DNA from: Epiperipatus broadwayi
Lineage: Eukaryota > Onychophora > Udeonychophora > Euonychophora > Peripatidae
Direction: 5' to 3'
Length of the DNA stretch: 64,000 nt
Assembly: GCA_028023455.1 (NCBI GenBank)
Contig: JAQFVV010012573.1
Coordinates: 868,001-932,000, forward strand
Shown: piece after piece, positions 46,372 to 56,640 of the stretch
Position numbering within the stretch: the stretch's first letter is position 1
Layout of the letters: every line of letters starts with the position of its first letter
Notes under the pieces: model-generated
The model's input: only the letters and a program-made list of their open reading frames with translations
The model's database searches: none
What the model was told of the DNA's origin: nothing
Position numbers and translations under genes: made by a program

Positions 46372-47690
46372 GAGAACTAGTAGAAAGAAGAAGGGAGATG
46401 GAAAAAAAGAACACATGATGCCAGTAAAGATTCAACGACTTTAGATGCATTATTTTGAGTCAGATAGACCTTAAGTTCTGTGAAATGACTTAAGACCATG
46501 AAGATTTCAAGAGTGAATTGCACATAAGCCAAGAGAAGCCCCAAGAAAAAATGAATAAATAATTCACCAAGAACAAATTAATGAATAATTCAAGAATATA
46601 CAAAAAAAATGGACCATCACTTATGGCACAATGTCAAAACAGAAGCACACAATAAGGCCATTAAATTAATGGGCCACAATATAAAACATCTAGAAGATAA
46701 ACTTGCTACAAGTAAAATGGAAAACCTTTCAGAGGCAAACTGAAAAAAGGTGGTTGAAAGTATTAAAGAAACACAACTAAGTCAACCAACTGAGTGAAGC
46801 AGTGAGTCAAAAGTTTGAGACCCTCGAATCCCAGCTATGCCAATGAACACCAACATTTATGATGCAATAAACTGGGAAGAAGTGAATGGCCCTGACTAGC
46901 AAGGAGAAGAGGGGTAAAGTAATAAACAGCTTGGAAATCATTCTTAAACAACCAAATACAATGGTCAACCCATCCATAGGATCGAAAACATGTTCCAAAC
47001 ACAAGCTTTGTGAACCCAGTAACTTCAAATGCTCACTATGAAAGAAAACTGTCACAACTAACACATCATTTTGGAAAGGTCAGATGAAAACAATATGTCT
47101 GACCATCTTAGATCCCTGATATGGCACCTCAAATCACTATTATGTAGAAAATGATCAAAATATGGAAAGCCAATGGTTTGTGATAGAAAGTACCTCACCA
47201 AAACCTAATAAACAGAAAGGTCTCAGGTTTCACAAATTATGCAATACCCACAAAGGCCCCTTTATCTTCATTAAGTGTATAAGTATTACTGCTTAAGGAG
47301 CTAATATCAAGAATAGAACTCTAGTATTGTAACCAAAGACATGTGTATTAGATGACCCAAAATAGATAAAACCAACTATAATATCAAGTTATTTGAAAAA
47401 AGGAGAGAACCCATAATAACACAGACACAGTCACAATAAAACTGTGTTCAAAGATGATAGAGCATGAATAGATACCACTATGCTATTCACTAAGTCCCAG
47501 CTTATAACCATCCAACTGAATATGATGTAAAGGCTAACAAAAAACAGAGCTAGAAGTTAATAGTCAAAAACTAATCCAGAGATTCCTTGTTGAATCCATT
47601 AATTAGTCTTAGTTATAGTAAAAACAATCTATGGATAGTCAACCCAAAATAGATGAAGGAAAGGATATACTAAAGGCTTATGAATGACTT
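46372..47690 (+). pseudogene. Degraded gag-pol internal region
   Basis: All three plus frames carry frequent stops. Short gag-like pieces survive, such as QLSQLSEAVSQKFETLESQL near 46782 (frame corrected by eye across one stop). No RT or RNase H motif is found. Confidence 0.45.
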
Positions 47691-47946
47691 ATGACAAAGG
47701 CAAGCCATAGGAACCAAAATACAAGAAAGCCCGCCTACACATTTAAAGGTGGGGATAAATTTCTGATAAAAACTCCACACCCAAGGAAACCACAGAAAAA
47801 TAAATACCATAATTTTTACAATACATATGAAAGACCATATATCATTGTTAAAGAAACAAGTTTCAATGCATTTTGGATAAATTGGTGAGGAGAGATTCAG
47901 GGCACGTATAATGCTTGTATCTTAAAGCCCTATTTTGGCTGCTCAT
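47691..47946 (+). pseudogene. Integrase C-terminal (GPY-type) domain remnant
   Basis: The 65-codon frame reads KPAYTFKGGDKFLIKTPHPR, then KNKYHNFYNTYERPYIIVKE, then TSFNAFWINW and a TGA. The same frame continues after that stop as GEIQGTYNACILKPYF. This matches the layout of gypsy/retroviral integrase ends: a small beta barrel beginning with a GDxVLxK strand, a GPYxIV strand (here RPYIIV, with Gly changed to Arg), and the terminal LKPYF. In the intact enzyme this part binds DNA during integration. One in-frame stop shows it is dead. Confidence 0.78.
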
Positions 47947-48542
47947 AATCTATGATGATCCTATCACATTAATCACAAAGCTAAAGAATAAAAGTAATCA
48001 CCAAGCAAAGTATAAAGGCAATATAAATCACACCTGAGAAAATAGAAACAACAGATGATTAATGCAAAAAATAATAATACACTAGGGATATTAAGTATGA
48101 TGAGGGTTTTCTCCAGTTAATACTTAAATATAATTATTGAGATACCTTGAGACTAACTAAAACATAGGAGTCAATCCCTACCATTAAATTGATACTCTGA
48201 CATTTAGCTAGACCTTCATGAATTCAGTAAGTCTCAAAAAGAGGAGGAAGGGGTTAGTAAATAAACCTATTAGCCATCTATAACAGAGACACATTAACAG
48301 GTGTCTCAACAATAAAACCATCAAAGCTCTAAGTCTAGATCACCCCACAAATGATATGGCATAGCTATAATAGAGATGATTAAAGTGCTCCAAATCAGGT
48401 GTAAAAATGAAGCAATCAAGAAATAGGTGTAAAAATCCTTCATCCAATCCAAAAATAGCCCTACATTAGAGATACACCAACACTTATGAGTGTTAAAACT
48501 TTAGCCATAACTTAAAATTTTAACCCTGTAAGGTAGGGGAGT
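47947..48542. other. Non-coding tail of the LTR element
   Basis: No frame of note. A purine-rich tract at 48530-48541, directly before the 3' LTR, is the likely polypurine tract used to prime plus-strand synthesis. Confidence 0.5.
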
Positions 48543-49272
48543 TGAAGGGTAGCTTACAATCAGATTGTAACCAGCCTTGGTTCATAGGGCATTATTCACT
48601 AAATTAAACTTATCTAAAGATAAATTCAGTTAATGGATAATTGAATGTGTATTATCATTCAGATAATAAACACATGCACATATATAGATGCACAACTGAT
48701 GTTTATTTTATCAAACACGATATTAAGAAGAAAATGTCTCAATAATTTAAATTTTCTTAGCTGAAAAAAAGATAAAAACCTTACTTAAAGAGATTAGTCA
48801 CATATATATTTATACAAACAATAAACTAAATGTCAATATCTTGCATCATTAGATAAGACGTTGACTTGGTAGACATCATAATGACCTAATGTCAAGCCAG
48901 TCACTAGATAACAAGATATGGAAGGTGAAAGTGGAATTCTATTATGTAATCTTATTTTACTGTCAATCAATATAACACATGTAACAATAAGAATCTATAT
49001 ATATGGATAAAAGAGGAAATGAAATACAAGATTACTAAACAATGGGAATCAATGGCAGTATAAAAACAAACTCACTTGATTTCCATCATCTTTTTACTTT
49101 GTTCAAAAGGACACAATAGCTGTGCAATTAACATTAGAAATAGAATGTTTAATTATCAGAGAATATGGATGACTTATTTGAACAATGCAAATTATTAGTC
49201 TAATCATCATGACAGGAATATTAAACAACTACAGCCAATAATTAAACAAAAAAAATTTAATAGATCAGTGCA
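48543..49272 (+). repeat. 3' LTR of the gypsy-like retrotransposon
   Basis: About 730 bases homologous to 42437-43222, with many substitutions and small gaps, so the insertion is old. It starts after the purine-rich tract (TGAAGGGTAGC or TTGAAGGG) and ends AGTGCA, corresponding to TATGCA in the 5' copy. Confidence 0.85.
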
Positions 49273-49513
49273 TTGCTTTGAAATATATAAGAAATTAAAC
49301 ATCAGAGCCAAGCCATTATATATCTAACTTGAGACATTCAGTGTGCTACTGACATTACAGGCAATTTTATCAATAGTTGTTATGCGTGTATAAAATTGTA
49401 ATTTCTAAGACAGCATTATAATTATATTTATACTTTAATTTTTCAGATATTTTTGTGAGAAATATATCTCTGAATAAATAAAAAGAATATTGTTTATTTG
49501 GAATTTGTTAAAC

Positions 49514-49527
49514 TACTACTACTACTT

Positions 49528-49597
<70 letters not shown>

Positions 49598-49622
49598 CAC
49601 TACTACTACTACTACTACTTCT
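49514..49622. repeat. CTA trinucleotide microsatellite
   Basis: About 35 units of CTA with occasional TTCTA and CCACTA variants. The poly-Leu frame at 49498-49683 is an artefact. Confidence 0.95.
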
Positions 49623-49689
49623 AATAAGTAGGTCAAAATTTAGATATTGTTTTTTATTTTTCAAATTATTTTTATTAAAATAGCATTTA

Positions 49690-50090
49690 CAATAGCCTAA
49701 TTCAGGGCAAAAGTCTCTTCAATTGCTCTTCATAAAGTAATTTTGTTGGACAAATGTGTATTATTAGCTAGTGAATGGTGAAGGAATAAATGATTTTACT
49801 ATTTTTGTTTTTACTTTTTAGTTAAAAATCTCTAATTACACATTTATTACAAATAGTGATCAATAAGATGATTTAATTATGGCCACTTATCGATTACTTG
49901 ACCTAAATATGAAGTCAAGTTGTAAGCATGGCAGGTAACTATATTATGTATTCATAATGTGTATATATAATAAATTAGGTTAGCACAACCCTGATGTTTA
50001 AATAAACCCCCAAAAAATTATTAGAAATCTATTGTTAAAAATAATAAGCATAATTGTAATGTTGCTACCTTGTTAGATCATTTAATCATG
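49690..50090. other. AT-rich non-coding DNA
   Basis: Nothing is recognisable. Confidence 0.45.
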
Positions 50091-50092
50091 AG

Positions 50093-50490
50093 ATCGAAGT
50101 GATATAATTTACATATCATATTCTGTTAGTTGTGGGATTTACGGTTTAATGTATAATAAATATATTTGAATAAAAATATTCAACACAAAGAAAAAAAAAA
50201 GAAAATTATTAAAATATGAATATAAAAAACTGGAAGTCAGAAATGTTAGGAAAAGTAAATGATGAAAGACATTTGTTGAAAAGATAATTGTAGTGATGGT
50301 AATCAGGAGGACTGCATTGATATAATTTACATATGAAAAACAGTTAATTTTGGCATTTATAATTTAATATATAGTAAATATGTTTGAATAAAATATTCAA
50401 CAAAAAATATTAAAATATGAGTATGAATAAAAACTTGGTCAAGAAACGTTAGGAAAAGTAAACGATAAAAGATATTTTTTGAAAAATTAA
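50093..50490 (+). repeat. Two-unit diverged tandem duplication, about 215 bp
   Basis: 50098-50300 and 50314-50490 share ATATAATTTACATAT, TTTGAATAAAA-TATTCAACA, ATTAAAATATGA and GTTAGGAAAAGTAAA-GAT-AAAGA. They contain no coding frame. Confidence 0.7.
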
Positions 50491-52855
50491 ATTGATTGTA
50501 TTAGTATAACTTAAAGAATGTAGATAAAAAGAATACAGTTTGAGAAGGAAAAAATAGATTGTTGGCTCATAATTCATTATAGTTTAAGAATAAGAAAAAA
50601 ATTAAAAAAGAAACATAAAGATATAATTGTCACTTATTCTTCAGCTTTAATCAAGATAATATATGCACAAACCATATTTAGAAAATGAATATTGTAAATT
50701 ACATTAAATATAGTATCAACGAATATCATAAATTATATTAAGTATAATATTAAGTTTATATTTTTATACTCCTAAACTAAAAATACATGAGGTCCTACTT
50801 TTCAGTATATATATTGCAATCGAATAAATAAAATAAAAGAATGTGACTGTGATATTGAAATGTGGCATTGAATGTATATATATTCTAACTTGCAAATACT
50901 TATAAGTTGGTAACTATGAAAATCATGTGAGGAGATATTTTTACTCACAAGAATAATATGGATGTCAAATCTTTATCCAGTTACAACCTGAAGTCAATGT
51001 GCAAGTCCATAATATGAATGGTAGAGTTTTATATTATAATATTATGATATGATAAATTAACACAATAAATAGATGCAACATCCATTACAGACACATTTTG
51101 CATTAACTTCAAAGTAAAGTAAAAGCATGAATAAAATTAAATATCAAGGACACCATGACAATTGATAACAATATGCAATGTGAATGATAATTAAAACCTT
51201 AAATAAATAATGATAATAAAACAATAAATTAATAATTATACATTTCTCTATTTTTAATACTAAATTTTATAACTTTAAAAAGTATATTTCACTTCTGTTA
51301 AAATTATATATTGTAAAACAATATTATTTTAAACTTTTAGAATTTTTTTTTAGAATTTTTTATATTATTTTAAACTTTTTATTAGAATTTATTATTATAC
51401 AATATAATTGCAATAATCAAACTTATTTATTTACCACTTACAATTTAAATCATTTTGATTTGGATATTAAATTCATGAAATGGAGTAAAAGTATTTCTTA
51501 TCAAGTATTAATAATATTTAATTCTATCATATCAAAAGTTAATACCTATTAGTCATTTATTAAATATTTTTATATTAATAATATGAATAAGAATAAAAAA
51601 ATTGACCAAAGTAATATATGTGTTCCTCCACTTCATAATAGGTTCACATATGCACATCAATCATTAAATAATATACATTTTTTAAAATTAATGTTTGCTA
51701 ATTAAAAGTATTATTGATATTATAATTTTATATTTAACACTTTAGGAAATTATATATTTTTTTCTTTACAAAGTAAACATAAAATAATATTACCATTTTT
51801 TTATTCCTTTAACCTGAATAGTGTGATATTGAATAATAACTGTCAGTTGTTCTTTCTTGTTTCTTTAGGCTTTCTAAATAATTCATGTCAAAGATGATGA
51901 CATGATATTTGAATGGAATTATTATTATTATTCATTGGCTTTAAATATCTGACTTTGTTTTTGAATAGTAATTTTTTTATGTCTTTTGTGTTTCCTGATG
52001 GATTGACAGATATAAAATTATAAGACATCCATTACTTTTGAAGAGATTTTGTATTATATAATTCACTTATTCCATGCTATATTTTTCTGTTATGCTTTCC
52101 ATTAATTTTGAAAAGAGAATTTGTATTATACAATTCATTTATTTTATGCTATGTCTTCCATCCAATTTCTTGAAAAATATAGAAAATGAGGAGTAAGTCC
52201 TTTCTCAATCTTATTGTCTTAGAAATCCATGTCTTTGATTTCTGATCTACTTATATTGTATGATTATTGCACAATTCAGTTTTTAAATCAGAAGATTTGA
52301 ATATATATATCACTATGTTCATTGTCTGCTTTATCTATTTTATTCAAAAATTGTGTTCTTTTAACAATCAGTCAATCATTTTTTTTTAAAAAACTTTTAT
52401 TGATTTTTCTGAGTTATGTCTAGTGTTCTTTTAAATATACTCATGAGCGCGAGAGGTTTGCAGTTTCTCTCAATTTAATTTCAATACTGTGCGCGTTATA
52501 AAATAAATATCATTTACATTAATAAAATTGTGAAGAGTAATATTATTACAAACTGTAATAATAATTATTAATGATCCAGAAAAGACATTTTTTATATATT
52601 ATAAACTAACTAATAACAATATTAATTTTATACAAATTATTTTAATATTGATGTGTGCAATTTTATTCATTTATTTATAATTGTATTCACACACATTATA
52701 TATTAACCAAGTTATTTATTCATAGTCAATACAAATTATAATATTTTATTAACCATATTTTGCAATTCTCTTCAAAAATAATAAAGCTTTTATTTTGTCT
52801 ATTTTTTTAAATACTCTTTTATTTAAAAAATATTTTTTAGCCTTCATATGGACTT
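50491..52855. other. AT-rich non-coding DNA
   Basis: A small tandem duplication of about 75 bp lies at 52022-52165 (shared TTGTATTATA-AATTCA-TTATT and ATGCTAT). Otherwise nothing is recognisable. Confidence 0.45.
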
Positions 52856-52859
52856 AAAA

Positions 52860-53220
52860 AATTACAATATATGTATTTTTTTTTAATGGGGGGGGAGAAA
52901 CACAAGAAGCCCCCAACACCCCCCCCAACCAAACAATTCCCCATCCCACACCAAAAAAAAAAAAAAAAAAGAGAGGCGCCCCTCTTCTCCCCCCCAGTAT
53001 GTTGTCTGCGGCCCCCTGTTGTTTCTTTCTCCTTTCCTTTTTTTTGATTATCACCCCCCCCCCACCCCAGAATAGAGAAATATATTATAAAAAAGAAAAT
53101 TTTGATGTTAATATAAAAAATGATAACACCAAAAAAGATGTTTTGATCCCCTCCCCACAACAACCAACCAAAAAAAAGAATAACATTGTGCCCCCAAAAC
53201 ATAACCCAGCCAAATGACAA
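52860..53220. other. Anomalous C/G/A homopolymer tract, possibly a sequence artefact
   Basis: This stretch contains runs of 9 G, up to 10 C, 18 A and many CCCC/AAAA words (for example CACCCCCCCC, GGCGCCCCTC, GCGGCCCCCT), unlike any other part of this AT-rich window. There is no repeat unit, no coding logic (the Gly/Trp/Phe-rich frames on the minus strand are artefacts) and sharp borders with normal AT-rich DNA on both sides. I infer a low-accuracy consensus patch or an unusual low-complexity insert. Confidence 0.6.
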
Positions 53221-53334
53221 AAAGAACATTATATAATCATATTATTGTACAATTTATTCATTTATTTATCCTTTATTAGTATGTAATCACTATTTATTGT
53301 TAATAAAATTTTTATTGAAATGAACAAGACACAA

Positions 53335-54372
53335 ATTGTGTAACTTACTTTTAAGCTTGTATTAAAATGTTCACTAGAGGGGATCTTACCACTAGCTCCA
53401 ATCAAGCTTTAATTTATAATTACTGAAAGAGAAATAATTCAAAATCTCTATCAGAATGTTCTTATTCCCAGACCAACTGTTTTCAAGCCTATGGCTCACC
53501 TCAGTGGGGAGCTAGGACTTGAAACACTAGATCTAAAATATCAACTCAAAAGTCAGCTCTTATCTAATACATTACTATAAATTTGATAGCCTGAATCTTT
53601 CAGACACATAAAGATCTTCAAATCCAGCCTTACAAAACAGATAGCTATATGGATCTGAACTCAGTTCACTTTTACCATATATTAATAGTCTCAACAATAT
53701 AATATCACAAAAGCCTTCAAGGCTACACTTATAATAATTAATACAATAAGATACAAATTGTGTAACTTGCTTTTAAGCTTGTATTAAAATGTTCACTAGA
53801 GGGGAGCTTACCACTAGCTCCAATCAAGCTTTAATTTATAAGTGTGAAACCAATTGGTCTGGAGATAAGGACATTCTGATGGAGATGTTGAATTCTTTCT
53901 CTTTCAACACTTATAAATTAAAGTTTTATTTGAGCTAGTGGTAAGCTCCCTCTCTAGTGAACATTTTAATACAAGCTTAAAAGCAAGTTACATTGTTTTA
54001 TTAATTATTACAACTGTACCCTTCATTTTGCAATATTATATTGCCAAGGCTATTAATATATGGTGAAACTGAACTGAGTTCAGACCAATATAGCTATCTG
54101 GTTTGTAAGGCTGGATTTAAAGACATTTACGTGTCTGAAAAATTCAGATTTTCAAATTGATGATAATGCATTGGATAAGTGCTCACTTTTAAGTTGGTAT
54201 TTTAGATCTAGTGCCTGGAGTCCTAGCTCCCTAGTGAGGTGAGCCATAAGCTCAAAGTCAATTGGTCTGGGGATAAAGACATTCTGATAGAGATTTTGAA
54301 TTCTTTCTCTTTTGGCACTTATAAATTAAAACTTGATTGTAATTAGTGGTAAGCTCCCTCTAGTGAACACAC
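53335..54372. repeat. Large nested fold-back element (about 1.04 kb)
   Basis: The outer arms, about 53335-53740 and 53995-54372, are reverse complements. Landmarks are GGCTCACCTCA, AGATCTAAAATA, CAGACAC, TATAGCTAT and ACTGAGTTCAG. Between them sits a smaller hairpin (about 53757-53850 and 53905-53995) made from the same terminal sequence (GCTTTTAAGCTTGTATTAAA, TTCACTAGAG-GGAGCTTACCACTAG). The terminal sequence therefore occurs four times. It has no coding capacity and ends in a CA/TA microsatellite at 54366-54397. Confidence 0.82.
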
Positions 54373-54635
54373 ACACATACACACATATATATATATAATG
54401 AAAATACTTTAACAGAAATTAAATATGTTAAATGAAATTAAGTAGACCATGCATACTTTTAATACTTGTGCATCATAATCATGGTTATGCTATTAAGAGT
54501 CTACGAGAGCCTGTTTTTGCTAATTTGAATACTGTTAAATCTTTGGTGCATTATATATTCATTTTGCGTGATAAGTCATGCCACTTTAATTTTACATTTT
54601 CTATCATTTCTCTTTCTGCATATATATTGTAACAG

Positions 54636-54886
54636 TCAGAAAACGTGTGACTCGTAAACATAGTGCAGAATTCGACCACCACACAGAACAGCAGCACCAT
54701 CGAGGTAGCGAAGCCACCCGTGTTACTGAGTTCGAACATAGTTTATCGGTTCCACAATACAATCCACGAAACAACGCATCTGATGCGACATTAGTAAATA
54801 TTTCCTTAGGCACGGTGGTCAGGGATATGCAAGAGATTCATGATTTTATTCTCGAGTTAGCCAATAATCAAACTAATATTAATTAA
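54636..54886 (+). CDS. Probable terminal coding exon, unknown protein (plus strand)
   Basis: A pyrimidine-rich stretch (TTTCTATCATTTCTCTTTCTG) and the acceptor TTGTAACAG (AG at 54634-54635) precede a frame open to TAA at 54884-54886, entered in phase with two bases from the previous exon. The product is hydrophilic and His/Glu/Asn-rich at first (RKRVTRKHSAEFDHHTEQQH, then HRGSEATRVTEFEHSLSVPQ) and ends in a likely helix (LGTVVRDMQEIHDFILELAN) and NQTNIN. Codon use is balanced and GC is well above the local level. AATAAA at 54935-54940 would end the transcript. No family is recognised. The TATATATTGTAAC before it recalls the start of repeat R1, so a mobile-element origin is possible. Confidence 0.5.
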
Positions 54887-54934
54887 ACATTCATATTTAC
54901 ATAATCGAGGAAATATTATATAGAATGGGTATCG

Positions 54935-54940
54935 AATAAA
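54935..54940 (+). promoter_or_regulatory. Candidate poly(A) signal for the plus-strand exon
   Basis: AATAAA, 49 bases after the stop codon of the exon ending at 54886. Cleavage would be expected about 15-30 bases downstream. Confidence 0.4.
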
Positions 54941-54974
54941 TGAAACGTAACTGCAGACGTATAGTTTAAAATTA

Positions 54975-54980
54975 TTTATT
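54975..54980 (-). promoter_or_regulatory. Candidate poly(A) signal for the minus-strand exon
   Basis: TTTATT on the plus strand is AATAAA on the minus strand, about 490 bases after the stop codon at 55471-55473. Other AATAAA matches at 55081-55090 and 55287-55300 are alternatives. Confidence 0.35.
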
Positions 54981-55032
54981 CACACATTTTAATAAGACAA
55001 TCATTTACTAATAATATTTTGTGGATTCAAAG

Positions 55033-55135
55033 CTTCAGTAGCGGGATTTGCGACATGATTATATTTTAAAGAATACATTTATTTATTTAGACATTATTTT
55101 ATATTGAGGACTTCAGTAGCGGTATTTCCGATACT
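55033..55135. repeat. Repeated CTTCAGTAGCGGNATTTNCGA motif
   Basis: CTTCAGTAGCGGGATTTGCGA at 55033 and CTTCAGTAGCGGTATTTCCGA at 55111 are 78 bases apart, in the predicted 3' UTR of the minus-strand exon. Only the two copies are seen. Confidence 0.6.
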
Positions 55136-55470
55136 GTAATGTTTAAAAAAGGAATTCAATTATTTGAAGGCGTCATCTAGCTACCTAAAATTCTCGAGTA
55201 AGTATTTCTAATGCATGCCTTGGGGAATTTATACCTTTGCAATGCAAGAGTCTAAAGTAAGATTTAAGAGTAGCGGTGGACATATATTTATTTAATTAAA
55301 ATATTTATTTTATGACTAAGGGCAAACATTTATTTGAGAGTGAATTATGAAGATAATGCAGAGGCGGAGTGATATATAGAATAATAAAACTAAGTAAAGG
55401 AACACGTGGTACGCTTTAGAAAGGCGATATGGAATGGCAGTATATCGAAACTGCAATGCCGTGAATGAGT

Positions 55471-55692
55471 TTATAAGAATGTCGGGCTGGTCTCTGCCAT
55501 CGGCCCGATGAAGTAAGGTGTCACATAAGCATAACCAGGGACAAGCGGTCCATGTCGCAGTTTGCCGGCTGGCTGCATGACATTGTCAAATCCTACGGGA
55601 GCACCCATTATGCCCGCTTGTGTAGGACGACTGGGGTTAATTTCAACCCTGAAGAATCCGGAAATTTCACGGCAGAATGGGTCATCGCATCT
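55471..55692 (-). CDS. Probable terminal coding exon, unknown conserved-looking protein (minus strand)
   Basis: On the minus strand the acceptor TTACATTTTAG (AG at 55693-55694) is followed in phase 0 by 73 sense codons and TAA at 55471-55473. The peptide begins RCDDPFCREISGFFRVEINP, continues SRPTQAGIMGAPVGFDNVMQ and PAGKLRHGPLVPGYAYVTPY, and ends FIGPMAETSPTFL. It is rich in Gly, Pro and aromatic residues and has two Cys in the first seven residues. GC is near 50 percent against about 25 percent around it, and there is no stop in a frame where background DNA stops every 10-20 codons. This is the strongest candidate for a cellular exon in the window. Function is unknown; short Gly/Pro motifs of this kind occur in several unrelated families. 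Confidence 0.62.
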   Translation of the reverse strand, partial: RCDDPFCREISGFFRVEINPSRPTQAGIMGAPVGFDNVMQPAGKLRHGPLVPGYAYVTPYFIGPMAETSPTFL

Positions 55693-56286
55693 CTAAAATG
55701 TAACACATGTATACTGTATAAATGATTATGATGAGATTTAAATAGATTTCTGACTCGGCCCTACATTATCAACATTTACTAAAGAACGTTGGCGACTCTC
55801 AAAGAAATGTAATTTGATGGAATTATTCATTAAGATTTAATATATACAAAACATATCTAAACTGGGAATGATTACAACTAATATGCCAGCCATTTGCGAA
55901 GTTGTAGACCCCTGCATTACAATAAATGAAGCATTGAATGCGTGTCGGTTTATATGAAAATTAAATTATTTATGAAAGTAATGTTAATGAAATCTGACAC
56001 GCATTCACTATTTCAAGCGATCATAGATTTAAACTTTGAAAATAGAGACAATTATTAGCATGCAATAATTAAATAATAAATATAGATAAAATGTAGATTT
56101 TAGAAATACGCACCCAAGAAAGATAGAATGAGGTAAGCTAGATTATTAGAGAAATTTACACATTAAGTTAATTATTCAATTTAGTTATACAAATGGTAGT
56201 TTTTACATTTTACAATTTAGATAAGTAATATGAAGAAGAGCTATAGCATGTTATTAGAGTACTCTAGAGTTTGAACACAGACAGGT
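55693..56286. other. Presumed intron or intergenic DNA with a short hairpin
   Basis: GAATGCGTGTC near 55937 and GACACGCATTC near 55996 form a perfect short stem inside a looser inverted repeat (about 55920-56016). Otherwise it is AT-rich. Confidence 0.45.
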
Positions 56287-56288
56287 AC

Positions 56289-56640
56289 CTGTTTTACAAG
56301 AAGTTTTCTGATTCCATTAGTTTAGCAGCAAAAAGTTCACGAGTGGCAATTCTTTCTTGTATTTAGATATTTCATTTACTTTCACAGCAGCAGCAGCTTT
56401 CTCATTTATTTCAGGCAGCAGATCTTCATGGTGAATTTATGACGGGCAATGGAAAGTTCGGCATCCGATAGGCCATCTCCCGATGGAGAATAATCTAGGT
56501 GCTTTTACTCAGTCATACCTTGGCAGGAACAATTTATTTTTATATTTTGGAGACTCTCAGTGATCGAGAGCAAAGCTAAAGTTGAAGTGAATGTCTCCAG
56601 CAAGTCTAAGATGGCCTCTTTTTTTATCTTGATCTTTCAC
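56289..56640 (-). pseudogene. Decayed coding exon or 5' untranslated exon
   Basis: On the minus strand, protein-like stretches run through all three frames in succession: KHLDYSPSGDGLSDAELSIA then RHKFTMK; next frame, DLLPEINEKAAAAVKVNEIS then KYKKE; next frame, IATRELFAAKLMESENFL and stop. A good splice donor (AAACAG then GTACCTG) follows at 56287-56289. GC is raised. I read this as an exon-like sequence with two frameshifts and a few stops. An untranslated first exon for the gene ending at 55471 is the alternative; the junction would leave 596 bases of GT-AG intron. Confidence 0.3.

Larger units (their letters stand above)
42437..49272 (+). mobile_element. Decayed gypsy-like LTR retrotransposon
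   Basis: Two diverged direct LTRs (42437-43222 and 48543-49272) enclose about 5.3 kb. In order there are a 2.2-kb leader without genes, a gag-like coiled-coil ORF (45770-46371) and an integrase C-terminus (47691-47946) just before a purine-rich tract (AGGTAGGGGAG at 48531) and the 3' LTR. Protease, RT and RNase H are unrecognisable and there is too little room for them, so much of pol has been deleted. The 5-bp flanks of the LTRs do not match. The gypsy (Metaviridae-like) placement rests on the GPY-type integrase end and on gag architecture, so it is moderately secure. Confidence 0.8.

Noticed and set aside
42437-49272. Target-site duplication of the LTR element
   Set aside because: The bases just outside the two LTRs (CATAT and TTGCT) do not match; either the borders are off by a few bases or the flank has changed.
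49498-49683. Poly-leucine ORF
   Set aside because: Translation of a CTA microsatellite.
52837-53229. 130-codon Gly/Trp/Phe-rich minus frame
   Set aside because: It exists only because of homopolymers in a tract that looks like a sequence artefact.
56520-56640. Metalloproteinase-like GDIHF word on the minus strand
   Set aside because: A five-residue chance resemblance; none of the zinc-binding or other family motifs are nearby.
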